Source of the DNA: Rheinheimera texasensis DSM 17496
GTDB lineage: Bacteria; Pseudomonadota; Gammaproteobacteria; Enterobacterales; Alteromonadaceae
Assembly (NCBI RefSeq): GCF_000711985.1
Contig: NZ_KL544005.1
Coordinates: 1,129,970 to 1,193,969 of the forward strand
DNA: 64,000 nucleotides
Reading direction: 5' to 3'
Shown: one piece after another, positions 9,893-17,747 of the stretch
Position numbering within the stretch: position 1 is the stretch's first letter
Layout of the letters: the number at the start of each line of letters is the position of its first letter
Position numbers and translations under genes: made by a program
Notes under the pieces: generated by a model
What the model saw: only the letters and a program-made list of their open reading frames with translations
Database searches by the model: none
What the model was told of the DNA's origin: nothing

Positions 9893-9967
9893 CTGTATCT
9901 ACCTGAAAGGAAAGCGACTCTGTCCAGTATTAATGCTTTTTGCTGTCACTGCAATCAAAGAACAGGA

Positions 9968-10168
9968 TCACAGCGGCGATTGCCCCCCAACTGTCTGCAG
10001 CACGTTTGCCGGCTGCAGCGCCGCCATACTCATCACCATCAGCAGCATCAACAACACCCAGGCCGTGCCAAGCAGCAAACTCCGCCAATCCAGCCGGCGG
10101 AACAGCCACAGATCTAGTCCACAGACTAATAACGCCGGCCACAGCACCCATAAACTTAAGCCCAGCAT
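9968..10168 (-). CDS. Small hydrophobic membrane protein downstream of a Fur box
   Basis: A 66-residue protein beginning MLGLSLWVLWPALLV with two or three hydrophobic segments (about 1-18, 28-48) and a polar tail. I chose the ATG at 10168 because GGAG lies 7 nt upstream; an upstream in-frame TTG at 10201 has no ribosome-binding site. A TTGCAA/TATTTT minus-strand promoter overlapping a Fur box sits just upstream, giving a leader of about 25 nt. It ends 75 nt before the giant sensor kinase gene, same strand, so read-through is possible. I do not recognise a family. Overlapping reading frames exist here, so the coding call rests on the ribosome-binding site, the hydrophobic pattern and the promoter. 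Confidence 0.5.
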   Translation of the reverse strand: MLGLSLWVLWPALLVCGLDLWLFRRLDWRSLLLGTAWVLLMLLMVMSMAALQPANVLQTVGGQSPL

Positions 10169-10207
10169 TCGCCATCTCCATCGGTCAATCGCTGAGATCA
10201 AAATAAT

Positions 10208-10251
10208 TTAAATGAGAATTATTTGCAATTAGAAAAAGACTAAGTTATGGT
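10208..10251. promoter_or_regulatory. Fur box overlapping divergent promoters
   Basis: TGAGAAT-T-ATTTGCA (10213-10227) matches 12 of 14 positions of the 7-1-7 Fur consensus TGATAAT-N-ATTATCA. It overlaps a TTGCAA hexamer (10223-10228), which is its own reverse complement. On the plus strand this -35 is followed after 17 bp by TATGGT (10246-10251); on the minus strand after 17 bp by TATTTT (10205-10200). One Fur dimer could therefore repress both directions. Fur-box resemblance is seen directly; iron regulation is inferred. Confidence 0.65.
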
Positions 10252-10257
10252 AAGCAA

Positions 10258-10389
10258 CGTCAGGATGACACACCGATACTTGCCCGGTGCATGGAGGGAT
10301 CCACTCCACGGTAGTCCCAGTCGTTGATTGGGTGTTTGCTGTTCTGCAGTGACTTTGCGGGGGACGTTTGCGCCGTCCCCCGTTTTTTT
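10258..10389 (+). ncRNA. Putative Fur-controlled small regulatory RNA (~130 nt)
   Basis: A plus-strand transcription unit predicted from a promoter (-35 10223-10228, -10 10246-10251) and a strong intrinsic terminator ending at 10389, with no gene of ordinary size between. Predicted hairpins are CACCG/CGGTG (10271-10289), TGGAG/CTCCA (10292-10308) and CCCA/TGGG (10316-10332), followed by a single-stranded stretch rich in U and G and the terminator. A Fur box over the -35 makes it a candidate RyhB-type iron-sparing RNA, but I do not see the enterobacterial RyhB core. A 20-codon reading frame (ATG 10265, stop 10325-10327) is present but has no properly spaced ribosome-binding site; a dual-function RNA cannot be excluded. 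The terminator cannot serve the minus-strand HDOD gene because its U tract is on the plus strand. Confidence 0.55.
10358..10389 (+). terminator. Strong intrinsic terminator of the putative sRNA
   Basis: CGGGGGACG (10358-10366) pairs perfectly with CGTCCCCCG (10374-10382) around a 7-nt loop, followed by seven T residues (10383-10389). Orientation is unambiguously plus strand. The T run overlaps the stop codon of the converging HDOD gene. Confidence 0.9.
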
Positions 10390-11797
10390 AGTCGGTCGCT
10401 TTCCCATCACTTTGCTGCACGATCAGCGTTAATAGCTGCGCCGTGAGCTCAAATTCTGTTTGCTGGCGATCAGTCAGCGGTTTGCCGGCAGCATCGGCAT
10501 ATAACAAGCCAAACAGCCGGCGTTCCAGCCGGATCGGCGCGACAAAACAATCGCCGTCGTAGGGCAAAAATTGCTGCAGCGCGCCGATATCGGCACCATT
10601 GAGTTTTTTATGCCACAGCATCTGCTCAGAGCGCAGCAAGTCGTGCAGCACTTCACCTTTTCGCAGTTGTTCCAGGGCTATTGCCGCCTGATTGCGCCAC
10701 AATTGCGTGTCACGGCCGGCGACATAACTCGGCACAAAACTCTTGCTCTGAAAATCCATCAGCAGCAACGCGACTCGCGGTAATCCCACGCCTTCTTGCA
10801 GGCAAATCACAGTCGCATGCAGCAAGCGCGACAAACTGTCGCTGACGCGCTGCAGTTTTAACAAAGTATTCAGTTGGACACTGAATTCATAACCGGTCGG
10901 CTTGCTCTCGGTATTCTGCGCCAGAATTTGTGCCCGGTTTGGCAATAATGACACCAGGCTTTCAGCATTATATTGATTAGCCGTGAGCGCTGCTTCTTCA
11001 GCCATCAGCAGCACCTGCTGCTGGCTTTCTTCCAACGTCAGCTGACACAGCTGGGCCACTTGTGTGCAGTTTTCCAGCATAGCCGGAGACTGCAGCCCTT
11101 CTGTCAGATGCACACTGATACTGTCCGCCAGATTGACCAAAGCGCCGATGGAACCAGCCGGTGCGCTTTGCTGCAACGCATCCAGCATAAAATCACCGAG
11201 CTTCCATTCTTTCACCAGCTCGCGGTTCAGGCTGTCGATGCCAATCCCGAGATGTTTCATCGCAATGGCATGTTCATCGTCCGGATATTCGCGGCATTCG
11301 CGGACAAAATGCTCAGCCGCCGGCTCCCGCGTCGCCAACAACGCCAGCTTGCCGATATGCCGCAGCAAAGCCGCAATAAACACCAGCTCCCGTTTGGCCG
11401 CATCGGCACGCGGCACTAAAGCCCGCGCCTGCACTGCTGCATGGAAAGATTGGGTCAGTTGCTGTAGTAACAGCTGGCGTGGTTTGCCCTGTAGAAAGCT
11501 GTCAATCAGACTACTGGCCAGCGTGATGTTTTTAATTTCGAGGAAACCGACCTGAATAATGGCACGGGAAACGGTATGGATGGGTTTGCCGGATCTGTTG
11601 TAATGCACAGCATTGGCGACCCGCAGCACTTTGGCAGTCAGCCCGGCATCGCGTAACACAATTTTGGCTAAATCGTCGGCGTTGCCTTCATTGCGCTCAT
11701 CCAACTGGCAAATTTGCTGCACCACCACATCCAGCGCCGGCATTTGCTGATTTAAAATGAGCTTCATCCAGGCCTGCAGGCCCCTGATTTCTTGCAT
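10388..11797 (-). CDS. HDOD domain protein with C-terminal GAF-like domain
   Basis: A 469-residue cytoplasmic protein. The first ~270 residues form an HDOD domain (ICQLDERNEGNADDLAKIV, LTAKVLRVANAVHYNR, HTVSRAIIQVGF), the HD-related fold that lacks most metal ligands and acts as an output module in bacterial signalling. The C-terminal ~170 residues (about 300-465) look like a GAF domain (VSDSLSRLLHATVICLQEG, FVAPIRLERRLFGLLYAD). This pairing is common in gammaproteobacteria, usually in second-messenger or stress signalling, but no specific function is known. I take the ATG at 11797 (MQEIRGLQ), which has GAGAAG upstream; a longer frame to 11848 has no such site. Confidence 0.85.
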   Translation of the reverse strand: MQEIRGLQAWMKLILNQQMPALDVVVQQICQLDERNEGNADDLAKIVLRDAGLTAKVLRVANAVHYNRSGKPIHTVSRAIIQVGFLEIKNITLASSLIDSFLQGKPRQLLLQQLTQSFHAAVQARALVPRADAAKRELVFIAALLRHIGKLALLATREPAAEHFVRECREYPDDEHAIAMKHLGIGIDSLNRELVKEWKLGDFMLDALQQSAPAGSIGALVNLADSISVHLTEGLQSPAMLENCTQVAQLCQLTLEESQQQVLLMAEEAALTANQYNAESLVSLLPNRAQILAQNTESKPTGYEFSVQLNTLLKLQRVSDSLSRLLHATVICLQEGVGLPRVALLLMDFQSKSFVPSYVAGRDTQLWRNQAAIALEQLRKGEVLHDLLRSEQMLWHKKLNGADIGALQQFLPYDGDCFVAPIRLERRLFGLLYADAAGKPLTDRQQTEFELTAQLLTLIVQQSDGKATD

Positions 11798-11915
11798 AGC
11801 GTACTTCTCTTCACTACAGCACTTTACGCAGAGTGTAGCCCCAAGCACTGTCAGGCTTGAAGCCTAATTTCCAAAAAGGCTAGACTGTGCAGATCCTCTA
11901 CACGGCAGTAACAAA

Positions 11916-12698
11916 ATGAATACACCAATGGAACATAGTGCAGAATTATCGTGCAGTCACTGCACCACGCAGATTGAGCATCAGTTTTGCCCGCAGTGCG
12001 GCGAAGCTCGTCCGGAGCGCCTGCACAGCGCCGCCATTCTCAACAAGGTGTTTGCGTCGGTGTTCAATATCGACAAACGCTGGCCTGCAACTCTCTGGTT
12101 ATTATTGAGAAATCCCGGAAAATTGATCCGCGATTATCATCAGGGCATCCGCTTGCATTACGCCAATCCTGTGTTGATGTTGTTAGTTTTTGGTGCGTTT
12201 TTTACTTTTTTATACCAATGGAAGATCTATTTACCCGAGGTAAAAATAGGCGAGGTATCGGAACAGAAAAAACTGGAAGATATCATCGAAATCGTCATGC
12301 AATATGCGAATTATCTGATGATAGTGTTGACTTACCCGGTAGCCGCCGCCAGCGGCTGGTTATGGCGAGGTTCGACAGTCGCCGAGCGTTATGTCGCGTT
12401 ACTCTATACCAACGTGTTGAATTATATGGTGAGTCTGGTCATGTTACTCAGCGGCGTGTACGAACAGCACGTTGAGCAGATGGTGGGGCTGTCAATTCTG
12501 GTGATGCTGGTCGTTTTTTGTTACACCGGTATCAGTGTCCGCCAACGATTCTGGCCGGGTATTTGGCTCGGTTGCTGGCAAGTTTTGCTACAACAGGGCA
12601 TCGTCATGCTATTGGGGGCCACCAGTGCGGTGATTTACATGCTGCTGTTCAAATTAGTGGAATATCAGGAAAGTCTCGACCCGACCCGTTATCTGTAG
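11916..12698 (+). CDS. DUF3667 family zinc-ribbon membrane protein
   Basis: A 260-residue protein. The N-terminus carries a zinc-ribbon (CSHCTTQIEHQFCPQCGEARPER, two CxxC pairs near residues 13-34), followed by a conserved cytoplasmic block (IDKRWPATLWLLLRNPGKLI) and four to five hydrophobic helices between about 85 and 250. Zinc ribbon plus this NPGKLIRDY element is diagnostic of DUF3667, a family of uncharacterised inner-membrane proteins. It stands alone; its 3' end faces the oxygenase gene with 6 nt between stop codons. No convincing ribosome-binding site is visible before the ATG. Confidence 0.8.
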   Translation: MNTPMEHSAELSCSHCTTQIEHQFCPQCGEARPERLHSAAILNKVFASVFNIDKRWPATLWLLLRNPGKLIRDYHQGIRLHYANPVLMLLVFGAFFTFLYQWKIYLPEVKIGEVSEQKKLEDIIEIVMQYANYLMIVLTYPVAAASGWLWRGSTVAERYVALLYTNVLNYMVSLVMLLSGVYEQHVEQMVGLSILVMLVVFCYTGISVRQRFWPGIWLGCWQVLLQQGIVMLLGATSAVIYMLLFKLVEYQESLDPTRYL

Positions 12699-12704
12699 GT
12701 GCAG

Positions 12705-13421
12705 CTATAGCGGCCCTTTGGTTCTGAACCAACCGGTCACCGAGTAGCGCACATGGCGGGCGAATGGCGTGACGTAAGTTACCGCATGTGGGTGATGCAC
12801 CTCAAATAACGCCATATTGTTAAAACGTGGAACCCAGGTCTGTGTTGGCGTGCCATCCGGTGTAAAAAACTGCAGCAAACCGCCCCAGTCCGGGTGCCAT
12901 TGCCGGGTAAAACCCATCACATACGCAAAACGCCGCCCCTCGGCTTCAACCACATCGTTATGCCGGGTCAGATAGTTGCCCGGCACATAGCGACTGGCTT
13001 GTGCCGAGACATACATCAGCGTTTTTTCTCCGGTCAGCTCGCGCACAAACTGCAGCATCTCCGGACTATTCAGCAACTGATGTACCTGGCTCAGCAATGG
13101 CGGAGTCTGCATCTGGCGCTGCGGCCGGCCAATCAGATGACTGCCATACAAAAAACCGGTGCCTTCAGCGGCCAGCTGGTGCAGCTGTGCCATCCACTGC
13201 CTGACCTGTTCGGCTGGCATTTGCCGTAACTCCTGATCTAACAGCGACTGGTAACGGCCACCGGCAAAAAAAGCATTGTCGTATGGGGTTTCGCGCTGCA
13301 GGCAATGCAGAATGTGCTCTGCACTTTCCGGCGTCCAAATGTCTGACAGATTGATTTTCAGATCGGCGGCAAACTCAGCTTTTAAGTCAGCGCTTACAGT
13401 TGGCAGATTCAGTTGTAACAT
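12705..13421 (-). CDS. 2OG-Fe(II) oxygenase (prolyl-hydroxylase type)
   Basis: A 238-residue 2-oxoglutarate/Fe(II)-dependent dioxygenase. The jelly-roll core contains ASRYVPGNYLTRHNDV, where His and Asp of the HxD metal-binding motif are visible, and a distal HAVTYVTPFARHVRYSVTGW segment that supplies the third iron ligand and the Arg that binds 2-oxoglutarate. The arrangement resembles prolyl 4-hydroxylase-like and Tpa1/Ofd1-type proteins, which hydroxylate proline in proteins such as ribosomal or elongation factors. The substrate here is unknown. Start at 13421 has GGACAT upstream. DUF2288 lies 24 nt upstream on the same strand. Confidence 0.85.
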   Translation of the reverse strand: MLQLNLPTVSADLKAEFAADLKINLSDIWTPESAEHILHCLQRETPYDNAFFAGGRYQSLLDQELRQMPAEQVRQWMAQLHQLAAEGTGFLYGSHLIGRPQRQMQTPPLLSQVHQLLNSPEMLQFVRELTGEKTLMYVSAQASRYVPGNYLTRHNDVVEAEGRRFAYVMGFTRQWHPDWGGLLQFFTPDGTPTQTWVPRFNNMALFEVHHPHAVTYVTPFARHVRYSVTGWFRTKGPL

Positions 13422-13445
13422 TCAGTATGTCCAGATAAAGCCAGA

Positions 13446-13763
13446 TCAATGCAGTCTTTTGTCCTGCACCAGCACCCAGGGGGAAACAACCACAGCCCAT
13501 AATTCAGCATTTTGCTGATACCAGGTACTGGCCAGCACATCATCAACCCGGCGCACCTGATTGCCCTGCAGCCAGGCACTGACTTTGGCTTTATCGTCGA
13601 CGGCAAAAGCGTATGCGACTTCGACCAAATCGAGGCCAGCTACAACTTCAACCACGGCGCCGGCGGCATAAAATTTTTGCAGTTCATGCCAGTGAATACG
13701 CGCGGTTTCCCCGGTGATCTTGGCCTTTAAAACTTCAGGTTCAGTGTCAAAATTGTCGTGCAT
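13446..13763 (-). CDS. DUF2288 domain protein
   Basis: A 105-residue acidic cytoplasmic protein containing ETARIHWHELQKFYAAGAVV, LDLVEVA and the C-terminal LWAVVVSPWVLVQD, the hallmarks of DUF2288. The family is widespread in gammaproteobacteria and cyanobacteria and has no assigned function. It sits between glrR (20 nt upstream) and the oxygenase, same strand, and may be read from the glr promoter. GAGTAC precedes the ATG. Confidence 0.85.
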   Translation of the reverse strand: MHDNFDTEPEVLKAKITGETARIHWHELQKFYAAGAVVEVVAGLDLVEVAYAFAVDDKAKVSAWLQGNQVRRVDDVLASTWYQQNAELWAVVVSPWVLVQDKRLH

Positions 13764-13783
13764 CTTGTACTCGTTCTATCAGG

Positions 13784-15148
13784 TTATTCAGGTTCGTCGC
13801 CTTGCTCAGACACCTGTGCTGCGCTTAACTCATGCTTTTTCAGCAGCTTATGGAAATCAGTTCTGTTGCGTCCGGCCAACTCCGCGGCACGGGTGACATT
13901 GCCTTCGGCCATTTTCAGCACCCGCACCAGATATTGCCGCTCAAACTGGTCACGCGCTTCACTCAGTGTCGGCCAGAAGCTGCGGTTCTGTTCCAGCGCC
14001 TGACTAACCAGCGCCAGACTCACCACCGGGTTGCTGGTCAGCGCCACACATTGCTCGACCACGTTGACCAGCTGGCGCACATTGCCGGGCCACTGCGCTG
14101 TGACCAAAGCCTGCATCGCATCTTCGGAAAACCGGTTGACCTGCACGCCATGGCGCTCAGCGCTTTGCTGCAGTACATGTCGGGCTAACAGCGGAATATC
14201 TTCGGCCCGCTCCCGCAAGGTCGGCAACTGCAGATTGACCACATTGAGACGGTAATATAAGTCTTCGCGGAAGCTTTGTTCCTGCATCGCCTGCTTCAGG
14301 TCGCGGTGCGTGGCGGAAATCACCCGCACATCAATCGGAATTGATTTGGCGCTGCCGACCGGGCGGATTTGCCGCTCCTGCAGCGCGCGAAGTAATTTCA
14401 CTTGCAGCGGCAGCGGCATATCACCGATTTCATCAAGGAATAAGGTGCCACCATCGGCCTCACGGAATAAACCGGCATGCTCAGTGACTGCGCCGGTAAA
14501 AGCGCCTTTGGCGTGGCCAAAGAGTTCGGATTCGAGCAGATGCTCAGGCAAAGCGCCACAGTTAATCGCGACAAAAGCGCGGCGCGCGCGTGGACTCGCC
14601 AGGTGAATGGCATTTGCCAGCAGCTCTTTACCGGTCCCGCTGGCACCGGTGATCAGCACGCTGACATCGCGCTGCGCGACTCGGTACGCCTGCTCCAGCA
14701 CCTGTTCCATGGTTTTACTGCGCGTGACAATGGCCTGACGCCAGCTGTCTTTGCTGGGTACATGGGATTGATGCACAGCTTTTTGCAAAATATCGCGCAG
14801 TTCAACGTTATTCAGCGGCTTGGTCAGAAAGCCAAACACGCCGCGCTGCGTGGCGGCAACGGCTTCCGGAATAGAACCGTGTGCCGTCATCAGCACTACT
14901 GGTAAACCGGGGCTGCGTTTAGCAATTTCATCAAACAGCGCCATGCCATCAAGGCCAGGCATCCGTAAGTCGCTCAGCACCACGTCAACCGGCTGCTTGG
15001 CCAGCAACGTCAAAGCAGTTTCAGCACAATCGGCCGAGATCACCTGATATCCCTCGCCTTCGAGGCGCAACGTCATCAGCCGCAATAAACTCGGGTCATC
15101 GTCGACCAGTAATAAACGGGCATTGTTGCCGGTCGGAGTTGTTGGCAT
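13784..15148 (-). CDS. glrR: Sigma-54-dependent response regulator GlrR/QseF
   Basis: A 454-residue NtrC-family activator. The receiver domain (1-120) carries the phospho-acceptor Asp in VVLSDLRMPG. The AAA+ domain (about 145-380) has Walker A GASGTGKE, the sigma-54-contacting GAFTGA loop and the DEIGDMPL Walker B. A Fis-type helix-turn-helix ends the protein (GNVTRAAELAGRNRTDFHKLL). In enterobacteria the phosphorylated protein activates sigma-54 promoters of the glmY/glmZ small RNA system, which controls glmS. GGAGGT precedes the ATG, which lies 1 nt from the qseG stop. Order glrK-qseG-glrR matches E. coli, so the assignment is strong. Confidence 0.95.
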   Translation of the reverse strand: MPTTPTGNNARLLLVDDDPSLLRLMTLRLEGEGYQVISADCAETALTLLAKQPVDVVLSDLRMPGLDGMALFDEIAKRSPGLPVVLMTAHGSIPEAVAATQRGVFGFLTKPLNNVELRDILQKAVHQSHVPSKDSWRQAIVTRSKTMEQVLEQAYRVAQRDVSVLITGASGTGKELLANAIHLASPRARRAFVAINCGALPEHLLESELFGHAKGAFTGAVTEHAGLFREADGGTLFLDEIGDMPLPLQVKLLRALQERQIRPVGSAKSIPIDVRVISATHRDLKQAMQEQSFREDLYYRLNVVNLQLPTLRERAEDIPLLARHVLQQSAERHGVQVNRFSEDAMQALVTAQWPGNVRQLVNVVEQCVALTSNPVVSLALVSQALEQNRSFWPTLSEARDQFERQYLVRVLKMAEGNVTRAAELAGRNRTDFHKLLKKHELSAAQVSEQGDEPE

Positions 15149-15149
15149 C

Positions 15150-15728
15150 TCAACCTCCGCCAGATTGGTTTAGCTTGGCTTCGATTTGGGTCAGCGCCTC
15201 GATTTTCTTTTGCAGATCGGCATTTTGTTTTTGTAATTTTTCCAGATTGTCCTGCTGCTGACCATTGAGCCGGCCGAGCGCTTTGACTGCAGATTCAGAC
15301 TCCAGCAATTTCTGGTTGTAGGCGTAATCCCAGCGAAGTAAGGCAGCCAGGCCCGCAGGTAACCGGCTCAGCTGCTCACTGAGCTGATTCTGGGCACGAA
15401 ACCGCACGGCATAAGGAGTATCCGGATGCAACCGCAGCAACAACCCCTGCAATTCACCGACCGGCGTTTTTTCCAGAGTCTTACTGACGGCGTCGCGCTG
15501 TGCGGCATTCATTTGCAGCACTTCGCCGCGGAAATTCTGCCAGGCGCCAAGCGTCGGTGCATCATCCTGTAACGCCAGTTGCGGCTTGACCGGCGCCGGC
15601 TGTTCTTTCGGCAACTCGACCACTTTTTCCGGTGCTGGTTTGGGTTTTAAAATCACTGGCAAAGGCGCAGGCACGCCCTGACAACCAGCTACCAGCAGCG
15701 TTACCCCAAGCAGGGTCCACTTGTTCAT
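15150..15728 (-). CDS. qseG: QseG-like lipoprotein of the glr operon
   Basis: A 192-residue predicted lipoprotein: signal MNKWTLLGVTLLVAGC with lipobox LVAGC, a proline/lysine-rich linker, then a helical domain with a C-terminal coiled coil (NLEKLQKQNADLQKKIEAL). In E. coli, QseG is an outer-membrane lipoprotein that contacts the periplasmic part of GlrK and modulates its kinase activity. Position between glrK and glrR supports the name although sequence conservation in this family is low. The ATG at 15728 overlaps the glrK end region and is preceded by AGAGGA, favouring it over a longer in-frame start at 15767. Confidence 0.8.
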   Translation of the reverse strand: MNKWTLLGVTLLVAGCQGVPAPLPVILKPKPAPEKVVELPKEQPAPVKPQLALQDDAPTLGAWQNFRGEVLQMNAAQRDAVSKTLEKTPVGELQGLLLRLHPDTPYAVRFRAQNQLSEQLSRLPAGLAALLRWDYAYNQKLLESESAVKALGRLNGQQQDNLEKLQKQNADLQKKIEALTQIEAKLNQSGGG

Positions 15729-15730
15729 AC

Positions 15731-17143
15731 TTATTCCTCTACCATAGGCAAACGCACACGGATACACACGTCGGCATAATTCACATCAATGATCTCGGCC
15801 ATGCCACCGAGTAATCTTGCACAGTCAGACACGATCGACAGGCCAAGGCCTGAGCCTTGTACCGCATCAAAGCGTGGCGCTTTACCGCGCTGAAACGGCT
15901 CAAACAGCTTGGCCCTGAGCTCCGCCGGGATCGGCGTGCCGTTATTCGCCACGTCCAGCAGCATAAATTTCTCATGTGGTTTTAACACCACCCACACCGG
16001 GCTGCCCTCGCCACCATAGGCCTGGGCATTATTGATCAGATTGTCCAGAATACGCCGAAATAACATGGCATCGGTATAGATACGCGGTAGCTGACAGTCC
16101 AGCTGGATGAACTGCCGGCGTTGTTGCAACGACAACGCATGATCAGCGAAACAACTGTCGAGCAGTTGCTGGCTGTCGTGCCAGGCGAATTCTGGCTTGG
16201 CTTGTTGTAACAGGCGGTTGTAGTCCAGCAGTTGTTCCGTCAGTTGACTCAGCCGGTCGGCACTGCCGTTGAGCAGTGTCACTACTTCCATTTGCTGGCC
16301 ATTGAGCGGCCCCACCAGTTGTTCGCTGAGTAAAGCGCAACCTTCTTTGATACTGGATAGCGGCGTTTTCAGTTCATGCGAGGCGTGGCGCAACAGAATC
16401 AGCCTTAAAGCTTCAAGCTGTTGCAAGCGCGACGCCAGCCAACGTAATTGCTCACCGAGTTCAGTCAGCTCCCGCGGCCCCACCACTTGTTCGTGCGGAA
16501 AATGGTGACTGGCCTGACCGATGGATCGGATCATGGTATCGAGCTGTTTAATTGGTGAGGCGATCCGCGCCTGCGCCCATAACACTAACAACAAGGTCAG
16601 CAGCACCAACGTGACGGATTGCCAGGCCAACTGGTTCTGCGCATCAACAACAAAACTCTGCTGTGTCTGTAAACGCTGTTCCAGCCGTTGCCAGATTTGT
16701 TCCGTCAGCTGTTGTTGCTGCTGGCGCAGCGTCTGCAAGGTGGGGGAAAGTTCTTCGTTACTGGCATGCAGGAAATTCTGCAATAAGGTGGTGACTTGCG
16801 CTGCCTGCGCCTGACACAGCAAAGGCGCGTCTAAATCCAGGCAAACCTGCTGCAGCATCTGCTGGTAATTCAGTAAATGGGTGGTGGCCAGTGTACTTAA
16901 CGAATCGGTGCGTAAAATACCAAACTGGCGCACCGCCCGTTCGATATCAATCACCAGATTTTGCATGTTCTCGGCACGTTTCACGCTGTCGACGGAAGAT
17001 TCAGCTTCGGCCACGGCAAAACGGCTGACGTCAGATAAGGCGCTGTTACTTTGCCACAGCAACACCGCTAACGGGATCAGCGCCAGAAAAAAGCTTAATA
17101 AAATAAACTGCCGCAATGAGGCCGGCTGGATAGGACTTCGCAT
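15731..17143 (-). CDS. glrK: Sensor histidine kinase GlrK/QseE
   Basis: A 470-residue inner-membrane kinase: first helix about 14-33, a periplasmic helical sensor domain, second helix about 175-195, HAMP (IASPIKQLDTMIRSIGQ), HisKA with the phosphoacceptor in HASHELKTPLSSI (about residue 254), and HATPase with NNAQAYGG, DVANNGTPIP and GSGLGLSIV. The partner is the sigma-54 activator two genes downstream. GGAG lies 8 nt before the ATG. In E. coli GlrK/GlrR responds to envelope stress and sets glmY transcription; whether this genome has glmY cannot be seen here. Confidence 0.93.
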   Translation of the reverse strand: MRSPIQPASLRQFILLSFFLALIPLAVLLWQSNSALSDVSRFAVAEAESSVDSVKRAENMQNLVIDIERAVRQFGILRTDSLSTLATTHLLNYQQMLQQVCLDLDAPLLCQAQAAQVTTLLQNFLHASNEELSPTLQTLRQQQQQLTEQIWQRLEQRLQTQQSFVVDAQNQLAWQSVTLVLLTLLLVLWAQARIASPIKQLDTMIRSIGQASHHFPHEQVVGPRELTELGEQLRWLASRLQQLEALRLILLRHASHELKTPLSSIKEGCALLSEQLVGPLNGQQMEVVTLLNGSADRLSQLTEQLLDYNRLLQQAKPEFAWHDSQQLLDSCFADHALSLQQRRQFIQLDCQLPRIYTDAMLFRRILDNLINNAQAYGGEGSPVWVVLKPHEKFMLLDVANNGTPIPAELRAKLFEPFQRGKAPRFDAVQGSGLGLSIVSDCARLLGGMAEIIDVNYADVCIRVRLPMVEE

Positions 17144-17270
17144 GCCGAAGGCTCCGCATCAATCAGGCGCATCAGGCGCCGGTCTGGGACTCTGGCGCCT
17201 ATCATAGCGGATTTGTATGCGACAACTCACGGCCAATTATTGAGTTTTGCCGATACAAGCTGCCAACGGC

Positions 17271-17747
17271 TTATTTTAACTGCAGCTCAGTGGCAAATTG
17301 CTGCAAAGACAGCTGTTGCTGCGGGCTATCCGGCAGCACCGGCTGGCCTGGCGTTTCGGCCCATTGTAGTTCTAGCAAGCCTGCATCCGGTTGTGCCGGC
17401 AACACCAGCATAAAATCGCCTTCGTCCCGCACGACAAACTGGTGACCCTGAGCTGAGCCAGGCAACATCGGCACCCGGATCACTCTGGGATCATCAATAG
17501 ATAGCTGCTGCAGCACTTTGCCGTCGGTCTTTTTCACACTGACCATCACAGCGCCGGCATGCGTCCGTTGCGTGGTCCGGCGTTGCCCGTCCGCGAGCTG
17601 CACCCGCTGCACTTGTTGAATTTCACTGCCGTTGGCATCAAAAGCCACTTTCACCAGCCAGAACTCGGCAGCAAATCCAGGTACTGCGGTGCAGGCGGCC
17701 AGCACGGCAACTGTGAACAGGCCGACGAATTTATTGGATCTGAACAT
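17271..17747 (-). CDS. Secreted hypothetical protein cotranscribed with the M64 protease
   Basis: A 158-residue exported protein of no family I recognise. A signal peptide (MFRSNKFVGLFTVAVLAAC..AVPGFAAE) is followed by a beta-rich domain (FWLVKVAFDANGSEIQQV, GAVMVSVKKTDGKVLQQL) with no cysteines after the signal. The ATG at 17747 lies inside the 3' end of the protease gene (17-nt overlap), with AGGTGG upstream, so the two are translationally coupled. The LAAC in the signal could be a lipobox but is followed by more hydrophobic sequence, so signal peptidase I cleavage is more likely. A role as chaperone, inhibitor or partner of the protease is a guess from context. Confidence 0.75.
   Translation of the reverse strand: MFRSNKFVGLFTVAVLAACTAVPGFAAEFWLVKVAFDANGSEIQQVQRVQLADGQRRTTQRTHAGAVMVSVKKTDGKVLQQLSIDDPRVIRVPMLPGSAQGHQFVVRDEGDFMLVLPAQPDAGLLELQWAETPGQPVLPDSPQQQLSLQQFATELQLK

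Noticed and set aside
10258-10389. Direct assignment of the putative sRNA as RyhB
   Set aside because: The Fur-box position fits, but I do not see the conserved enterobacterial RyhB core, so I leave it unnamed.
11064-11555. 163-residue plus-strand frame opposite the HDOD gene
   Set aside because: Serine/arginine-rich antisense shadow of a convincing HDOD coding region.
17174-17200. AGGCGCC/GGCGCCT inverted repeat upstream of glrK
   Set aside because: Short, G/C-rich and without a T tract; could be chance, so it is not annotated as a regulatory site.
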